A stretch of 64,000 nucleotides of DNA, taken from the NCBI RefSeq assembly GCF_001269905.1, contig NZ_LHVK01000008.1, positions 62,001 to 126,000 of the forward strand, written 5' to 3'. The notes under the pieces were generated by a model, which was not told the origin of the DNA, made no database searches, and saw nothing but the letters and a program-made list of their open reading frames with translations. Positions 9,828 through 19,262 of this stretch are shown here, piece after piece. The stretch comes from Pseudomonas corrugata. GTDB lineage: Bacteria > Pseudomonadota > Gammaproteobacteria > Pseudomonadales > Pseudomonadaceae. The position numbers and the translations under genes are program-made. Position 1 is the first letter of the stretch; each line of letters opens with the position of its first letter.

Positions 9828-9917
9828 CTGTGGGAGCAAGGCTTGCCCGCGATGCTGGCGCCTCGGTCTACAGTGATACCGAGGCGATGCTGTCGCGGGC
9901 AAGCCTTGCTCCCACAG
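9828..9917. repeat. REP-like inverted pair with internal stem
   Basis: Arms CTGTGGGAGCAAGGCTTGCC and its inverse (ending GGCAAGCCTTGCTCCCACAG) enclose a second stem GCCTCGGT / ACCGAGGC. It begins 36 bp after the ybdD stop and could attenuate read-through from cstA-ybdD into yjiA. Confidence 0.85.
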
Positions 9918-9953
9918 GCTTCCACACAGGGGGATTACCTCAGGGCCGCCAGG

Positions 9954-10151
9954 TCAGCAGCACTTCGGTCCACCCTTGCCACCGTAACGGGCCTCCTGGC
10001 GTTCGCGGAAGAACGCCTCGTAGTCCATCAGCGGTTTGTCCGGGTGCTTGGTTTGCATGTGCTCGACGTAGTTGTCGTAGTCGGGCATGCCGACCATCAG
10101 GCGGGCGGCCTGACCGAGGTATTTACCGAGGCGACTCAAGTCATTGAACAT
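9954..10151 (-). CDS. ybdD: YbdD/YjiX-family small protein (DUF466)
   Basis: 65-residue cytoplasmic protein of the family that always accompanies CstA-type permeases. Conserved core: [17 protein letters not shown] and [17 protein letters not shown]; the C-terminus ends in a CC pair. The ATG at 10151 is preceded by AGGA. It starts 16 bp after the cstA stop, so it is an operon partner. Its biochemical role is not established; it is thought to support the permease. Confidence 0.92.
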   Translation of the reverse strand: MFNDLSRLGKYLGQAARLMVGMPDYDNYVEHMQTKHPDKPLMDYEAFFRERQEARYGGKGGPKCC

Positions 10152-10167
10152 TGTTGCAATCCTCGCG

Positions 10168-12228
10168 TCAGGCGTCCGGCAGGGCCTGGAATGGTGCTTC
10201 TTTATCCGTGCGCTCTTTCGTCCCCCAGGCGGCAACACCGACCTTGATCGCGTAGAACAGGATACTGAGCACCACGAACAGGAACAGCGTTGTCAGCGTG
10301 GCGTTGGTGTAGGCGTTGAACACCACATGCTGCATCTGCTCGATGCTCTTGGCCGGGGCCAGGATCTGCCCTGCCGCCAGGGCATCGTTGTATTTGCGCG
10401 CCAGGGCCAGGAAGCCGATCGCCGGATTGGCGTCGAACAGCTTGATCAGGCCCGCCGTGGTGGTGCAGATCAGCAGCCAGGCCGCCGGTAGCAGCGTGAC
10501 CCAGATGTAGCGCTGGCGCTTCATCTTGATCAGCACCACGGTGCCGAGCATCAGGGCAATACCGGCCAGCATCTGGTTGGAGATGCCGAACAGCGGCCAC
10601 AAGGTGTTGATGCCGCCCAGCGGATCGATCACGCCCTGGTACAGCAGGTAGCCCCACAGCGCCACGCAACCGGCGGTGGCGATCAGGTTGGCGGTCCAGG
10701 ATTCGGTGCGCTTGAGCGAGGGCACGAACGAGCCCAACAGGTCCTGCAGCATGAACCGCCCGGCACGGGTGCCGGCGTCTACCGCCGTGAGGATGAACAG
10801 CGCTTCGAACAGGATCGCGAAGTGGTACCAGAACGCCATGGTGTCCTCACCCGGCAGCACCGAATGCAGGATCTGCGCGATACCGACCGCCAGGGTCGGC
10901 GCACCGCCGGCACGGGCCAGGACGGTGGTTTCGCCAATGTCCCGGGCCACCGCCTGCAGCGCGTCCGGAGTGACGGCAAAGCCCCAGCCGCTGATGGTCT
11001 GGGCCACGGCCACGACGTCACCGCCGACCACCGCCGCCGGGCTGTTCATGGCGAAATACACGCCCGGTTCGATCACCGACGCGGCAACCATCGCCATGAT
11101 CGCCACGAAGGACTCCATCAGCATGCCGCCGTAGCCGATGTAGCGGGCGTTGGTTTCATTGTCCAGCAGCTTGGGCGTGGTGCCCGAGGAGATCAGCGCG
11201 TGGAAACCCGAGACCGCGCCGCAGGCGATGGTGATGAACAGGAACGGGAACAGCCCGCCCTTCCACACCGGGCCCATGCCGTTGGTGAACTGGGTCAGCG
11301 CCGGCATTTTCAGCTCGGGCATGGTGATCAGGATGCCGATCGCCAGGGCGACGATGGTGCCGATCTTGAGGAAGGTCGACAGGTAGTCCCGCGGGGCCAG
11401 GATCAGCCACACCGGCAGCACCGCCGCGACGAAACCATAGCCGATCAGCATCCAGGTGATCTGGATCCCGGTAAAGCTGAAGGCCTTGGCCCAGACTGGA
11501 TCGGCAGCGACCTGCCCGCCCAGCCAGATCGAACCCAGCAGCAACAGCACGCCAATGAGCGAGATTTCACCGATGCGGCCCGGGCGGATATAGCGCATGT
11601 AGATGCCCATGAACATCGCGATCGGAATGGTCGCCATCACCGTGAAGATCCCCCACGGGCTCTCGGCCAGGGCCTTGACCACGATCAGCGCCAGCACCGC
11701 GAGGATGATGATCATGATCAGGAAGCAGCCGAACAGCGCGATGGTGCCGGGGATGCGGCCCATTTCCTCACGGACCATGTCACCCAGGGAGCGCCCGTTG
11801 CGGCGGGTGGACAGGAACAGGATCATGAAGTCCTGCACGGCCCCCGCCAGCACCACGCCGGCGATCAGCCAGAGCGTGCCGGGCAGGTAGCCCATCTGCG
11901 CCGCCAGCACCGGCCCGACCAATGGCCCTGCGCCGGCAATGGCGGCGAAGTGGTGACCGAAGAGGATATGCTTGTTGGTCGGAACGAAGTCCAGGCCATC
12001 GTTGTTGAGCACGGCAGGCGTGGCCCGGCGCGCATCGAGTTGCATCACGTTGTTGGCGATGAAGAGGCTGTAGTAGCGGTAGGCGACCAGGTAGATGGCC
12101 ACGGCTGCGACGACGATCCAGAGGGCGTTGATGGGTTCGCCGCGGCGCAAGGCCACGACACTCAACGCACAGGCTCCCAGAACAGCCACGGCAAACCAGG
12201 CGAGGTGTTTAACCAGACGGGTTGTCAT
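10168..12228 (-). CDS. cstA: CstA/BtsT-family carbon starvation permease
   Basis: 686-residue inner-membrane transporter with the CstA domain (residues about 30-410) and the CstA_5TM C-terminal region. Motifs include [35 protein letters not shown] and [21 protein letters not shown]. coli relatives take up pyruvate or peptides during starvation; a pyruvate role has been assigned to the BtsT branch. The ATG at 12228 is chosen over upstream in-frame codons because AGGAG precedes it and [12 protein letters not shown] leads directly into the first membrane segment. It is followed by ybdD and is divergent from a Cache-domain sensor kinase operon, which is a likely regulator. A TATAAA-like -10 lies about 40 bp upstream, without a clear -35. 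Confidence 0.93.
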   Translation of the reverse strand: MTTRLVKHLAWFAVAVLGACALSVVALRRGEPINALWIVVAAVAIYLVAYRYYSLFIANNVMQLDARRATPAVLNNDGLDFVPTNKHILFGHHFAAIAGAGPLVGPVLAAQMGYLPGTLWLIAGVVLAGAVQDFMILFLSTRRNGRSLGDMVREEMGRIPGTIALFGCFLIMIIILAVLALIVVKALAESPWGIFTVMATIPIAMFMGIYMRYIRPGRIGEISLIGVLLLLGSIWLGGQVAADPVWAKAFSFTGIQITWMLIGYGFVAAVLPVWLILAPRDYLSTFLKIGTIVALAIGILITMPELKMPALTQFTNGMGPVWKGGLFPFLFITIACGAVSGFHALISSGTTPKLLDNETNARYIGYGGMLMESFVAIMAMVAASVIEPGVYFAMNSPAAVVGGDVVAVAQTISGWGFAVTPDALQAVARDIGETTVLARAGGAPTLAVGIAQILHSVLPGEDTMAFWYHFAILFEALFILTAVDAGTRAGRFMLQDLLGSFVPSLKRTESWTANLIATAGCVALWGYLLYQGVIDPLGGINTLWPLFGISNQMLAGIALMLGTVVLIKMKRQRYIWVTLLPAAWLLICTTTAGLIKLFDANPAIGFLALARKYNDALAAGQILAPAKSIEQMQHVVFNAYTNATLTTLFLFVVLSILFYAIKVGVAAWGTKERTDKEAPFQALPDA

Positions 12229-12364
12229 TGCGTGTCTCCTGCCGAGGTCCAGTGGACTGCGGCGATTGTTTTTATAGTGTGCCCCGGCTATTCGGAGCGG
12301 GCCCAATATCCCTGTACATCGTCAATAAATAAATCCGTAGTACTACGTAGACGCGCAACTGCCC

Positions 12365-12445
12365 CTGTGGGAGCAAGGCTTGCCCTAATGCCAGTTAAGG
12401 ATCAAACGGTGCAAACCTGTGGGAGCGCAAAGCTTGCTCCCCAGG
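12365..12445. repeat. Degenerate REP elements in the cstA/sensor kinase intergenic region
   Basis: CTGTGGGAGCAAGGCTTGCC at 12365 and a decayed inverse copy around 12418-12445 (CTGTGGGAGCGCAAAGCTTG). They lie in the 298-bp divergent spacer. Confidence 0.7.
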
Positions 12446-12526
12446 TTTTATCTCCAATCCGGTACGATGTTTGGCATATTATGCCGACCATCCACCTACC
12501 CCCGTCAGGCCCTGACAGGAGTCCAG

Positions 12527-13888
12527 ATGCTGCTCAAACACAAAATCGTCGCCCTCGGGATCTTGCCCCTGGTCCTGGCGATTGCTGTCATCTGCGCCCT
12601 GGTGATCTCGCTCAACCGCCAACTGGGCGATCAGCAGGCGCAACTGATTGAAGACAGTATCCTGGCCAGCAAGCGCGCCGAGCTGAAAAACTATGTCGAG
12701 ATGGCGCAGAGCCTGATCGCTCCGTTGTACAACGGCGGCCTCGGGGACGAACACGCACAGCAGCAGGTGCTCGAAGAGCTGCGCAAACTCAGCTTCGGCA
12801 TCAACGGTTACTTCTTCGTCTATGATCGCCAGGGCCGCAGCCTGATGCATGCGCGTCAATCGGAATTGGTGGGCAAATACCTCTGGGACATGAAGGACCC
12901 CCATGGCCTGCCCGTCATCCAGGCATTGATCAAAAGCGCCGAAACCGGCGAGGGTTTCCAGCGCTATGCCTGGAACAAACCATCCTCCGGCCAGGTGACC
13001 GAAAAGCTGGCTTACGTGGTGATGCTGGATCGATGGGGCTGGATGCTCGGCACCGGGATCTACCTCGAAGATGTCGAGCGCGCCACCCAGCAGGCACGCG
13101 CTGAAGTCGCCCATGGTATCCACACCACCATGCAGGCCATCGCTGCCATTGCACTGGTGGCGGTCCTGCTGGTCTTCGCCGGCGGCATGACCCTCAACGT
13201 GAGCGAACACCGCCTTGCCGACAAGAAACTGCAGCGGCTGAACCAGCGCATTGTCAGCTTGCAGGAGGAGGAGCGCTCGCGGGTGTCCCGCGAGCTCCAC
13301 GACGGCATCAGCCAGTTGCTGGTGTCGATAAAATTCCAGTTCGAGCTGGCCAGTCATGTGCTCGAAAACGGCCAGGAAAATGGCCTGGGCATCCTGAAGA
13401 ACGCAACGGATCGGCTAGGGGAAGCCATCGGTGAAATCCGCAACATTTCCCACGACCTGCGCTCTTCCCTGCTGGACACCCTGGGCCTGCCCGCCGCCAT
13501 CGGCCAGCTCGCGGCCGAATTCGAACAACGCAGCGGGCTCGAGGTGTCCTACAGAAGCAATGAGTTCGATTGCCGGCTGGAAAATGGCGCCCCGGTCTCG
13601 CTGTTCCGCATTGCCCAGGAAGCGCTGACCAATATCGAACGCCACGCCGGGGCGAAACGAGTCGCCATCACTTTGTTTGGCTCCGCTCAATCCTTGCGCC
13701 TGACGGTGGTGGATGACGGAATGGGGTTCAACGTCCCGCAGGTCGAACGTGGCCATGCCGGCATCGGCCTGCGAAACATTCGCGAACGGGTCGAGCATTT
13801 CGGCGGACGACTGGAGCTGACCTCGACGCCCGGTCGAAGCGAATTGGACGTCCTGCTCCCCATGGACCTGTCGGCCACAGAAAGCTGA
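12527..13888 (+). CDS. Cache-domain sensor histidine kinase, NarX/DegS type
   Basis: 453 residues: membrane helix about 8-28, periplasmic single-Cache domain about 30-200 (GYFFVYDRQG, GWMLGTGIYLEDV), second helix about 201-223, HisKA_3 dimerisation box with phospho-acceptor H258 in SRELHDGISQLLVSIKF, and a HATPase with DDGMGFNV and GIGLRNIRERV. Single-Cache sensors of this kind often bind short carboxylates. The ATG at 12527 is chosen because AGGAG lies 6 bp upstream, although the frame is open further 5'. The response-regulator gene follows after 31 bp. Position next to cstA suggests it senses the CstA substrate, possibly pyruvate; that is inference. Confidence 0.9.
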   Translation: MLLKHKIVALGILPLVLAIAVICALVISLNRQLGDQQAQLIEDSILASKRAELKNYVEMAQSLIAPLYNGGLGDEHAQQQVLEELRKLSFGINGYFFVYDRQGRSLMHARQSELVGKYLWDMKDPHGLPVIQALIKSAETGEGFQRYAWNKPSSGQVTEKLAYVVMLDRWGWMLGTGIYLEDVERATQQARAEVAHGIHTTMQAIAAIALVAVLLVFAGGMTLNVSEHRLADKKLQRLNQRIVSLQEEERSRVSRELHDGISQLLVSIKFQFELASHVLENGQENGLGILKNATDRLGEAIGEIRNISHDLRSSLLDTLGLPAAIGQLAAEFEQRSGLEVSYRSNEFDCRLENGAPVSLFRIAQEALTNIERHAGAKRVAITLFGSAQSLRLTVVDDGMGFNVPQVERGHAGIGLRNIRERVEHFGGRLELTSTPGRSELDVLLPMDLSATES

Positions 13889-13919
13889 TGCGTCCCCCTT
13901 ATACCGAGAGCCTTTACCG

Positions 13920-14552
13920 ATGACCCTGCCCCCTGCAATCCGCGTCGCACTGGTTGACGATCACTCCCTGGTGCGCGATGGCATCCGGGCCTTGCTGTCC
14001 GTCATGCCCCAACTGGACGTGGTGGGCGAGGCCGAGAACGGTGCGCAGGCAATCGAGATGGTCGGGCGCTGCCAGCCGGACCTGCTGCTGATGGACATCG
14101 GCCTAAAAGACATGAACGGGCTCGAATTGACCCGGCTGCTGGGTAAACAATACCCCAACCTCAAGATCCTGGTCCTGAGCATGTATGACAATCATGAATA
14201 TGTGAGCGAGTCGGTGCGTTCCGGCGCCAGCGGCTACGTTCTCAAGAATGCGCCTTCGCGGGAGATCATCGCCGCGATCGAGGCCATCATCAGCGGTGGT
14301 ACCTTCTACAGCGCAGAGATCGCCCAGCGGCTTGCCACTGCCGCCAGCACCGATGACGAGCTGACACCCCGTGAGCGCCAGGTGCTGCTCAAAATGGTCC
14401 AGGGGCTGAACAACAAGGAGATGGCCCGGGAGCTGGACATCAGCGTGCGCACCGTCGAAACCCACCGCCTGAGCATCCGCCGCAAGCTCAACATCGACAA
14501 ACCCGCGGCCCTGGCGAAGTACGCGATCGACCATGGAATCATTGCCCGCTAG
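13920..14552 (+). CDS. NarL/LuxR-family response regulator
   Basis: 210 residues: receiver domain about 5-120 with acidic pair D13/D14, phospho-acceptor D59 in LLLMDIGL and the conserved lysine in GYVLKNA; LuxR-type HTH about 145-205 (LTPRERQVLLKMVQGLNNKEMARELDIS, VRTVETHR). Cognate partner of the kinase immediately upstream. It probably binds the cstA/kinase intergenic region and possibly distant targets. Confidence 0.93.
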   Translation: MTLPPAIRVALVDDHSLVRDGIRALLSVMPQLDVVGEAENGAQAIEMVGRCQPDLLLMDIGLKDMNGLELTRLLGKQYPNLKILVLSMYDNHEYVSESVRSGASGYVLKNAPSREIIAAIEAIISGGTFYSAEIAQRLATAASTDDELTPRERQVLLKMVQGLNNKEMARELDISVRTVETHRLSIRRKLNIDKPAALAKYAIDHGIIAR

Positions 14553-14644
14553 GGGCCTTTGAAATGTGATTGATGCGTCGCATCCAAGGTACGAATAATC
14601 AGCCGCCTTTTCTATTCGCACTCACTTCCAAGGTGCATGCCTTC

Positions 14645-15295
14645 ATGTCCGAACGCCCAAGCCCACAGATTTCATCGCGCAAGCAGCCTAAGCAGGTGCG
14701 TTCCACCGAACTCGTTGCGGCCATCCTGGAGGCCGCTGCTCAGGTTTTGGCGACCCAGGGCGCCTCGCGCTTTACCATGGCCCGCGTGGCCGAGCGAGCC
14801 GGTGTCAGCGTCGGGTCTATGTATCAATACTTCCCGAACAAGGCGGCTATCCTGTTCCGCCTTCAAAGTGATGAGTGGCGGCAAACCAGCGACATGCTGC
14901 GCGGGATTCTTGACGATCAGGTGAAGCCGCCTTTCGAGCGGCTGCATATTCTTGTAAGGGCGTTCATCCGGTCCGAATGCGACGAGGCCCAGATGCGTGG
15001 CGCCCTCAACGACGCTGCACCGCTCTACCGCGATACGCCCGAGGCCCGGGCGGCGCGGCTGTCGGTCCAGCAGTCGGTCGATGCCTTCATGCTGCAAGTA
15101 CTGCCAGCCGCCTCTGCACAGACTCGAAGCCTGGCGGGCGACCTGATGATCACGACACTCAGCAAGGTAGGAAAGCAATTTTCCACCGCACCGCGCTCGC
15201 CTGAAGAGATTGAGAGTTATGCCCGCGCCATGGCCGAGATGTTCTGCGCCTACCTCGCAAACCTCCAGCAACGGCCCGACGCGACAACAGGGTAA
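14645..15295 (+). CDS. TetR-family transcriptional regulator
   Basis: 216 residues with an N-terminal TetR HTH (ILEAAAQVLATQG, then FTMARVAERAGVSVGSMYQY, ending FPNKAAIL; about residues 24-70) and a variable helical ligand domain. The ATG at 14645 is preferred since MSERPSPQISSRKQPKQVR is a normal TetR N-terminal tail; its ribosome-binding site is weak (AAGG 12 bp upstream). Downstream, 94 bp away on the same strand, is a PheC-like periplasmic protein that it may control. The inducer is unknown. Confidence 0.88.
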   Translation: MSERPSPQISSRKQPKQVRSTELVAAILEAAAQVLATQGASRFTMARVAERAGVSVGSMYQYFPNKAAILFRLQSDEWRQTSDMLRGILDDQVKPPFERLHILVRAFIRSECDEAQMRGALNDAAPLYRDTPEARAARLSVQQSVDAFMLQVLPAASAQTRSLAGDLMITTLSKVGKQFSTAPRSPEEIESYARAMAEMFCAYLANLQQRPDATTG

Positions 15296-15388
15296 GTAGC
15301 CAGTGTTGCCGACATGCCCGTGACAGCCTGCAAACACTTTTACTACACTGCTGCGTCCTGTCCCCTTCCCTTGCGAGACGTGTGCCCT

Positions 15389-16180
15389 ATGAAAAATATA
15401 ACAAGCACAATGACATTCTGCGGCCTGCTGGCACTGTCCTGCGGCGCCCAGGCCGAGACGGCGCCTTCGCATCTGGACCAGGTCCTGCAACGTGGTGAAT
15501 TGAAGGTGTGCACCACCGGCGACTACAAGCCCTACACCTACAAAAATGAAAGCGGCGAATACGAAGGCATCGACACAGACATGGCGCGCTCCCTGGCCGC
15601 AAGCCTTGGCGTCAAGGTGCAATGGGTGCAGACCACCTGGAAAACCCTGATGCCGGATATGATCGCGGACAAATGCGATATCGGCATGGGCGGGATCTCG
15701 GTGACACTAGAGCGCCAGAAGAAAGCCTACTTCAGCAACACCCTGGACGTGGATGGCAAGATCCCGCTGGTCCGTTGCGAAGATCAGTCGCGCTACCAGA
15801 CCCTCGAGCAGATCAACCAGCCTTCGGTGCGCCTGGTGGAGCCGGCCGGTGGTACCAACGAAGCCTTCGTCCGCGCCTTCGTGCCCAAGGGCCAACTGAG
15901 CTTTCACGACAACGTGACCATCTTCCAGGAGCTGCTGGACAAGAAAGCCGACGTCATGATTACCGATGCGTCTGAAGCGCTTTATCAGCAAAAGCTCAAG
16001 CCCGGCCTGTGCGCCGTAAACCCGAGCCGCTACTTGCAATACGGCGAGAAGGCGTACCTGCTGCCTCGGGATGATTCCACCTGGAAAATGTATGTTGACC
16101 AGTGGTTGCACCTGAGCAAGGCGAACGGCAGCTACCAGAAGGTCATTGGGCAATGGCTGGCCGTTCCCGACGCTCAGTGA
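15389..16180 (+). CDS. pheC: PheC-like periplasmic cyclohexadienyl dehydratase (solute-binding protein fold)
   Basis: 263-residue secreted protein; signal peptide about residues 1-22 (MKNITSTMTFCGLLALSCGA, then QA). The mature part is a type II periplasmic-binding fold. From memory it closely follows P. aeruginosa PheC, with shared TTGDYKPYTY, GISVTLERQKKAYFS, QTLEQINQP, GGTNEAF, HDNVTIFQELLDKKAD and EKAYLLPRD. PheC converts prephenate or arogenate to phenylpyruvate or phenylalanine in the periplasm, an enzyme that arose from an amino-acid-binding protein. No ABC permease genes adjoin it, which favours an enzyme over a transporter component. The alternative is a polar amino-acid-binding protein. 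The ATG is at 15389; in-frame codons upstream would disrupt the signal peptide. Confidence 0.7.
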   Translation: MKNITSTMTFCGLLALSCGAQAETAPSHLDQVLQRGELKVCTTGDYKPYTYKNESGEYEGIDTDMARSLAASLGVKVQWVQTTWKTLMPDMIADKCDIGMGGISVTLERQKKAYFSNTLDVDGKIPLVRCEDQSRYQTLEQINQPSVRLVEPAGGTNEAFVRAFVPKGQLSFHDNVTIFQELLDKKADVMITDASEALYQQKLKPGLCAVNPSRYLQYGEKAYLLPRDDSTWKMYVDQWLHLSKANGSYQKVIGQWLAVPDAQ

Positions 16181-16265
16181 GGCTTGATGTGGCTGCTGGC
16201 CTTTATGGCGGCGAGCCTGTTCGTGATGGAGGTGCGTCGGTTACAGCAAGGTCGACAGTGCCGAC

Positions 16266-16293
16266 GCCATCGCGAGCAGGCTCGCTCCCACAA
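16266..16293. repeat. Single REP (type A)
   Basis: GCCATCGCGAGCAGGCTCGC followed by TCCCACAA, in the 180-bp convergent gap between the PheC-like gene and dctP. No other feature is seen in this gap. Confidence 0.85.
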
Positions 16294-16360
16294 TAGTCGA
16301 GGATGACCGCAGAAAGTTGCGCTATCCCGAACTCACCGCTCTTGATGGCGGCGTGTCAAC

Positions 16361-17380
16361 TCACTGCGCCGCCCGTACCTTGGCGATCTCGTCGTACATC
16401 ATCTTCACCAGGTTGGCATCCAGGGACTTGGCGAACTTATCGATCACCGGCTGCACCCGTTCGCGGAAGCGATCCTTCTCGGCGGGGGTGATTTCGTTGA
16501 CGCTCATCGCACCGGCCAGCGTCGCCTTGGCCTTGTCCATGCTTGCTGCAGTGACTTCCCGCTGGAATTTCTGCGCCTCGGTGGCGGCCTCGCGAATCAT
16601 CGCCTTTTCATCGTCGTTGAGGCGACTCCAGGTTTTCTGGCTGATGATCAACGACTGCGGGTTGAAAATATGGCCCGTTACCGAAAGGTACTTCTGCACC
16701 TCGTAGAACTTGTTGCCTTCGATCACCGTGAAAGGGTTCTCCTGGCCATCGATGGTGTGCTGCTCGAGACCGGTGTAGACCTCTGGAAATGCCATTGGCA
16801 CGGGATTAGCCCCCAGCGCGGAAAAGGTTTCCAGGTAGATCGGAGACTGGATGACACGAATCTTCAGGCCCTGCATGTCTTCAAGCCGGGTCACCGGGTG
16901 CTTGCTATTGGTCAGGTTACGAAACCCGAGGTCCCAGTAACCCAGGCCCACCAGCCCTTTGCTGTCCAACTGCGCCGCCAGCTTCTGGCCGACCGGGCCA
17001 TCAATCACCGCATGGGCTTCGTCGGCGTTGTTGAACAGGAAAGGAAAATCGAGCATGGCAAAATCTGGTGCCTGGGCCGCCAGAATTCCGGAGTTGAGCA
17101 CGGTGATGTCCAGCGTGCCGCCCTGCAGGGCCGAGACCGTCTGCACGTCGCCGCCCAATGTCCCGCCGGGGAACAGACGGACCTTGATCTTGCCGCCACT
17201 CTTTTCGCTGAGCAGGTCGGCAAATTTCTGTGCACCCTGGCCCTGTGGATGCTCCTTGACGTTCTGGAATGCGAATCGCAGGGTGCGTTCGCGGATCTCG
17301 TCCGCGTGGCTCGCCACACTGCCCAGCAACAGCCCCGTTGCACACGCCCCGGCCACCAGGGTTTTCATCAGTTTATGCAT
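16361..17380 (-). CDS. dctP: TRAP transporter periplasmic substrate-binding protein
   Basis: 339 residues with signal peptide about 1-26 (cleavage after VASHA). DctP/TAXI-type fold with the family's conserved arginine region (GLKIRVIQSPIYLETFSALGA), MAFPEVYTGLEQHTIDGQENP and the C-terminal helical segment. It delivers a carboxylate, probably a C4-dicarboxylate or sugar acid, to the DctQM membrane complex. Start ATG 17380 has GGAGAG upstream. It is the third gene of the operon dctQ-dctM-dctP, 56 bp after dctM. Confidence 0.92.
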   Translation of the reverse strand: MHKLMKTLVAGACATGLLLGSVASHADEIRERTLRFAFQNVKEHPQGQGAQKFADLLSEKSGGKIKVRLFPGGTLGGDVQTVSALQGGTLDITVLNSGILAAQAPDFAMLDFPFLFNNADEAHAVIDGPVGQKLAAQLDSKGLVGLGYWDLGFRNLTNSKHPVTRLEDMQGLKIRVIQSPIYLETFSALGANPVPMAFPEVYTGLEQHTIDGQENPFTVIEGNKFYEVQKYLSVTGHIFNPQSLIISQKTWSRLNDDEKAMIREAATEAQKFQREVTAASMDKAKATLAGAMSVNEITPAEKDRFRERVQPVIDKFAKSLDANLVKMMYDEIAKVRAAQ

Positions 17381-17436
17381 TTCACTCTCCAATCATTATT
17401 GTTTTAAAGTCGAGCTACCAAAGGCTTACACCCTTG

Positions 17437-18717
17437 TTATCCGGTGAAGAATTTCAATGGCCCAAGGACCAATTGCGGGAACAGCACCAGCAGGGACAGC
17501 ACCACAAGTTGCGCAAGCAGAAACGGCCATACGCCGCGGACAACTTCTTCGAAGTCCAGCTTTGCCACCCCGCAAACCACATTGAGCACTGTTCCCACTG
17601 GCGGCGTGATCAGGCCGATGGCGGTGTTGATCAGAAACAGCACGCCGAAGTAGACCGGGTCGATACCCGCCTGGATGACAGCAGGCATCAATACCGGGGT
17701 CAGGATCAGAATGGTCGGGGTCATGTCCATCACCGTCCCCACCATGACGATCAGCACCATCATCACCACCAACAGCAGGGTCGGGTTGTCCATGAACGGT
17801 GCCAGCCATTCCGCCAACTGGCCCGGGAGATCAGCGATGGTCACCAGCCAGGATGAAACCATGGCAGCCGCCACCAGCAACATCACCACCGAGGTAGTCT
17901 TGGCCGAGGACAGGATGACTTCATACAGTTGGCTGACTTTCATCTCCCGGTAGATGACCAAGGACACGAACAGCGAATAGACCGCAGCGACCACGGCAGC
18001 TTCAGTGGGGGTGAAGATGCCGAATTTGAGCCCCAGGACGATGATCAGCGGCAGGCCCATCGCCCAGCTGCCGTCGAGCAATGTACGCAGCACTTCGGCA
18101 CGGGAACGCTTCGGCGGCGTCTCGACATGCTCGCTGCGCGAGATGTACCACCAGGCCAGGGCCAGCGAAGCCCCAAGCATGAGCCCGGGCACTATACCGG
18201 CCAGGAACAACTTGGATATCGACACCCCGGATGCCACGCCAAACACAATAAAACCGATACTCGGCGGGATGACCGGTGCAATGATGCCACCGGCGGCGAT
18301 CAGGCCGGCGGAACGTCCCCGATTATGCCCGGCCAGGACCATCATCGGCACCAGCAACGCCGCCAGTGCTGCCGCATCGGCCACGGCAGAGCCGGAGAGC
18401 GACGCCAGCAGGCAGGACGCGATGATCGCCACGTAGCCGAGACCGCCGCGCTTGTGTCCCACCAACGCCATGGCAATGTTGACTATGCGCCTGGACAAGC
18501 CGCCGGCATTCATGACCTCGCCGGCCAGCATGAAGAACGGCACGGCCATCAGCGGGAAGCTGTCTGCGCCGTTGAGCAGGTTCTGGGCGATGATTTGCGC
18601 ATCGAACAGATCCAGGTAAAACATCAGCGCCACGCTGACCACCAGCAAGGCAAACGCAATGGGAATGCCCAGCGCCATGCTGCCGATCAAAGACCCGAGA
18701 AAAATAACCAGTGTCAT
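17437..18717 (-). CDS. dctM: TRAP transporter large permease
   Basis: 426 residues, about 12-13 hydrophobic helices. Typical DctM signatures: N-terminal FLGSLIGSMALGIPIAFALL, SGSAVADAAALAALLVPMM, AAGGIIAPVIPPSIGFIVFG and GLITPPVGTVLNVVCGVA. It forms the sodium-coupled elevator channel with DctQ. Its ATG overlaps the dctQ stop by 4 bp (ATGA), indicating translational coupling. Confidence 0.95.
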   Translation of the reverse strand: MTLVIFLGSLIGSMALGIPIAFALLVVSVALMFYLDLFDAQIIAQNLLNGADSFPLMAVPFFMLAGEVMNAGGLSRRIVNIAMALVGHKRGGLGYVAIIASCLLASLSGSAVADAAALAALLVPMMVLAGHNRGRSAGLIAAGGIIAPVIPPSIGFIVFGVASGVSISKLFLAGIVPGLMLGASLALAWWYISRSEHVETPPKRSRAEVLRTLLDGSWAMGLPLIIVLGLKFGIFTPTEAAVVAAVYSLFVSLVIYREMKVSQLYEVILSSAKTTSVVMLLVAAAMVSSWLVTIADLPGQLAEWLAPFMDNPTLLLVVMMVLIVMVGTVMDMTPTILILTPVLMPAVIQAGIDPVYFGVLFLINTAIGLITPPVGTVLNVVCGVAKLDFEEVVRGVWPFLLAQLVVLSLLVLFPQLVLGPLKFFTG

Positions 18718-19262
18718 GGGCGATTACTCTTGAGCGGGTTATGCGCCATCGCCTCGACGGCGTCGTGGTCCTGAGCCATGCCCCACTCGGCATCGCCGTG
18801 CTTGCCAAACAAAGCCAGGTAGAGCTCATAGAGCAAGATGAAGGCGGCGCTGGCGCCGAACACCAGGCCGGCAGCGTAGAACACCGCCATCGACAAGCCG
18901 GATGCCGGTGCGACCACGTGCAGGTTGATCACCACCTGCTGCCAACTGCCGATGAAGATCAACCAGCAGATGTACAGCATCAGCAAATGCCCGATAACCA
19001 GGCAGGCGCGCCGGAGCGAAGACGGCAGGCGCTTGATCAAGCTGTCCATGCCCAGGTGCGCACGGTCCTTGAGCGCCACCAAGGCTGCGAGAAAAATCAT
19101 CCAGACGAAGAACCAGCGCGACAGCTCCTCGGAGACGCTGATGCCGGAATTGAAGGCATAACGCAGCACCACATTACCGAACACCAACACGATCATCGCA
19201 ACCATGCACAACACAATCAGCAGCTTCAGCAACTTGAAATACAGATCGACGACTTTGGTCAT
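18714..19262 (-). CDS. dctQ: TRAP transporter small permease
   Basis: 182 residues with four predicted membrane helices, the typical DctQ layout, including FFVWMIFLAALVALKDRAHLGMD (the conserved small-subunit segment). First gene of the dctQMP operon. The transcript probably starts well upstream (see the candidate promoter at 19442-19470). Confidence 0.92.
   Translation of the reverse strand: MTKVVDLYFKLLKLLIVLCMVAMIVLVFGNVVLRYAFNSGISVSEELSRWFFVWMIFLAALVALKDRAHLGMDSLIKRLPSSLRRACLVIGHLLMLYICWLIFIGSWQQVVINLHVVAPASGLSMAVFYAAGLVFGASAAFILLYELYLALFGKHGDAEWGMAQDHDAVEAMAHNPLKSNRP

Noticed and set aside
10822..12651. 609-codon plus-strand frame opposite cstA
   Set aside because: Composition is His/Gln/Arg-rich shadow sequence; cstA on the minus strand has full family motifs.
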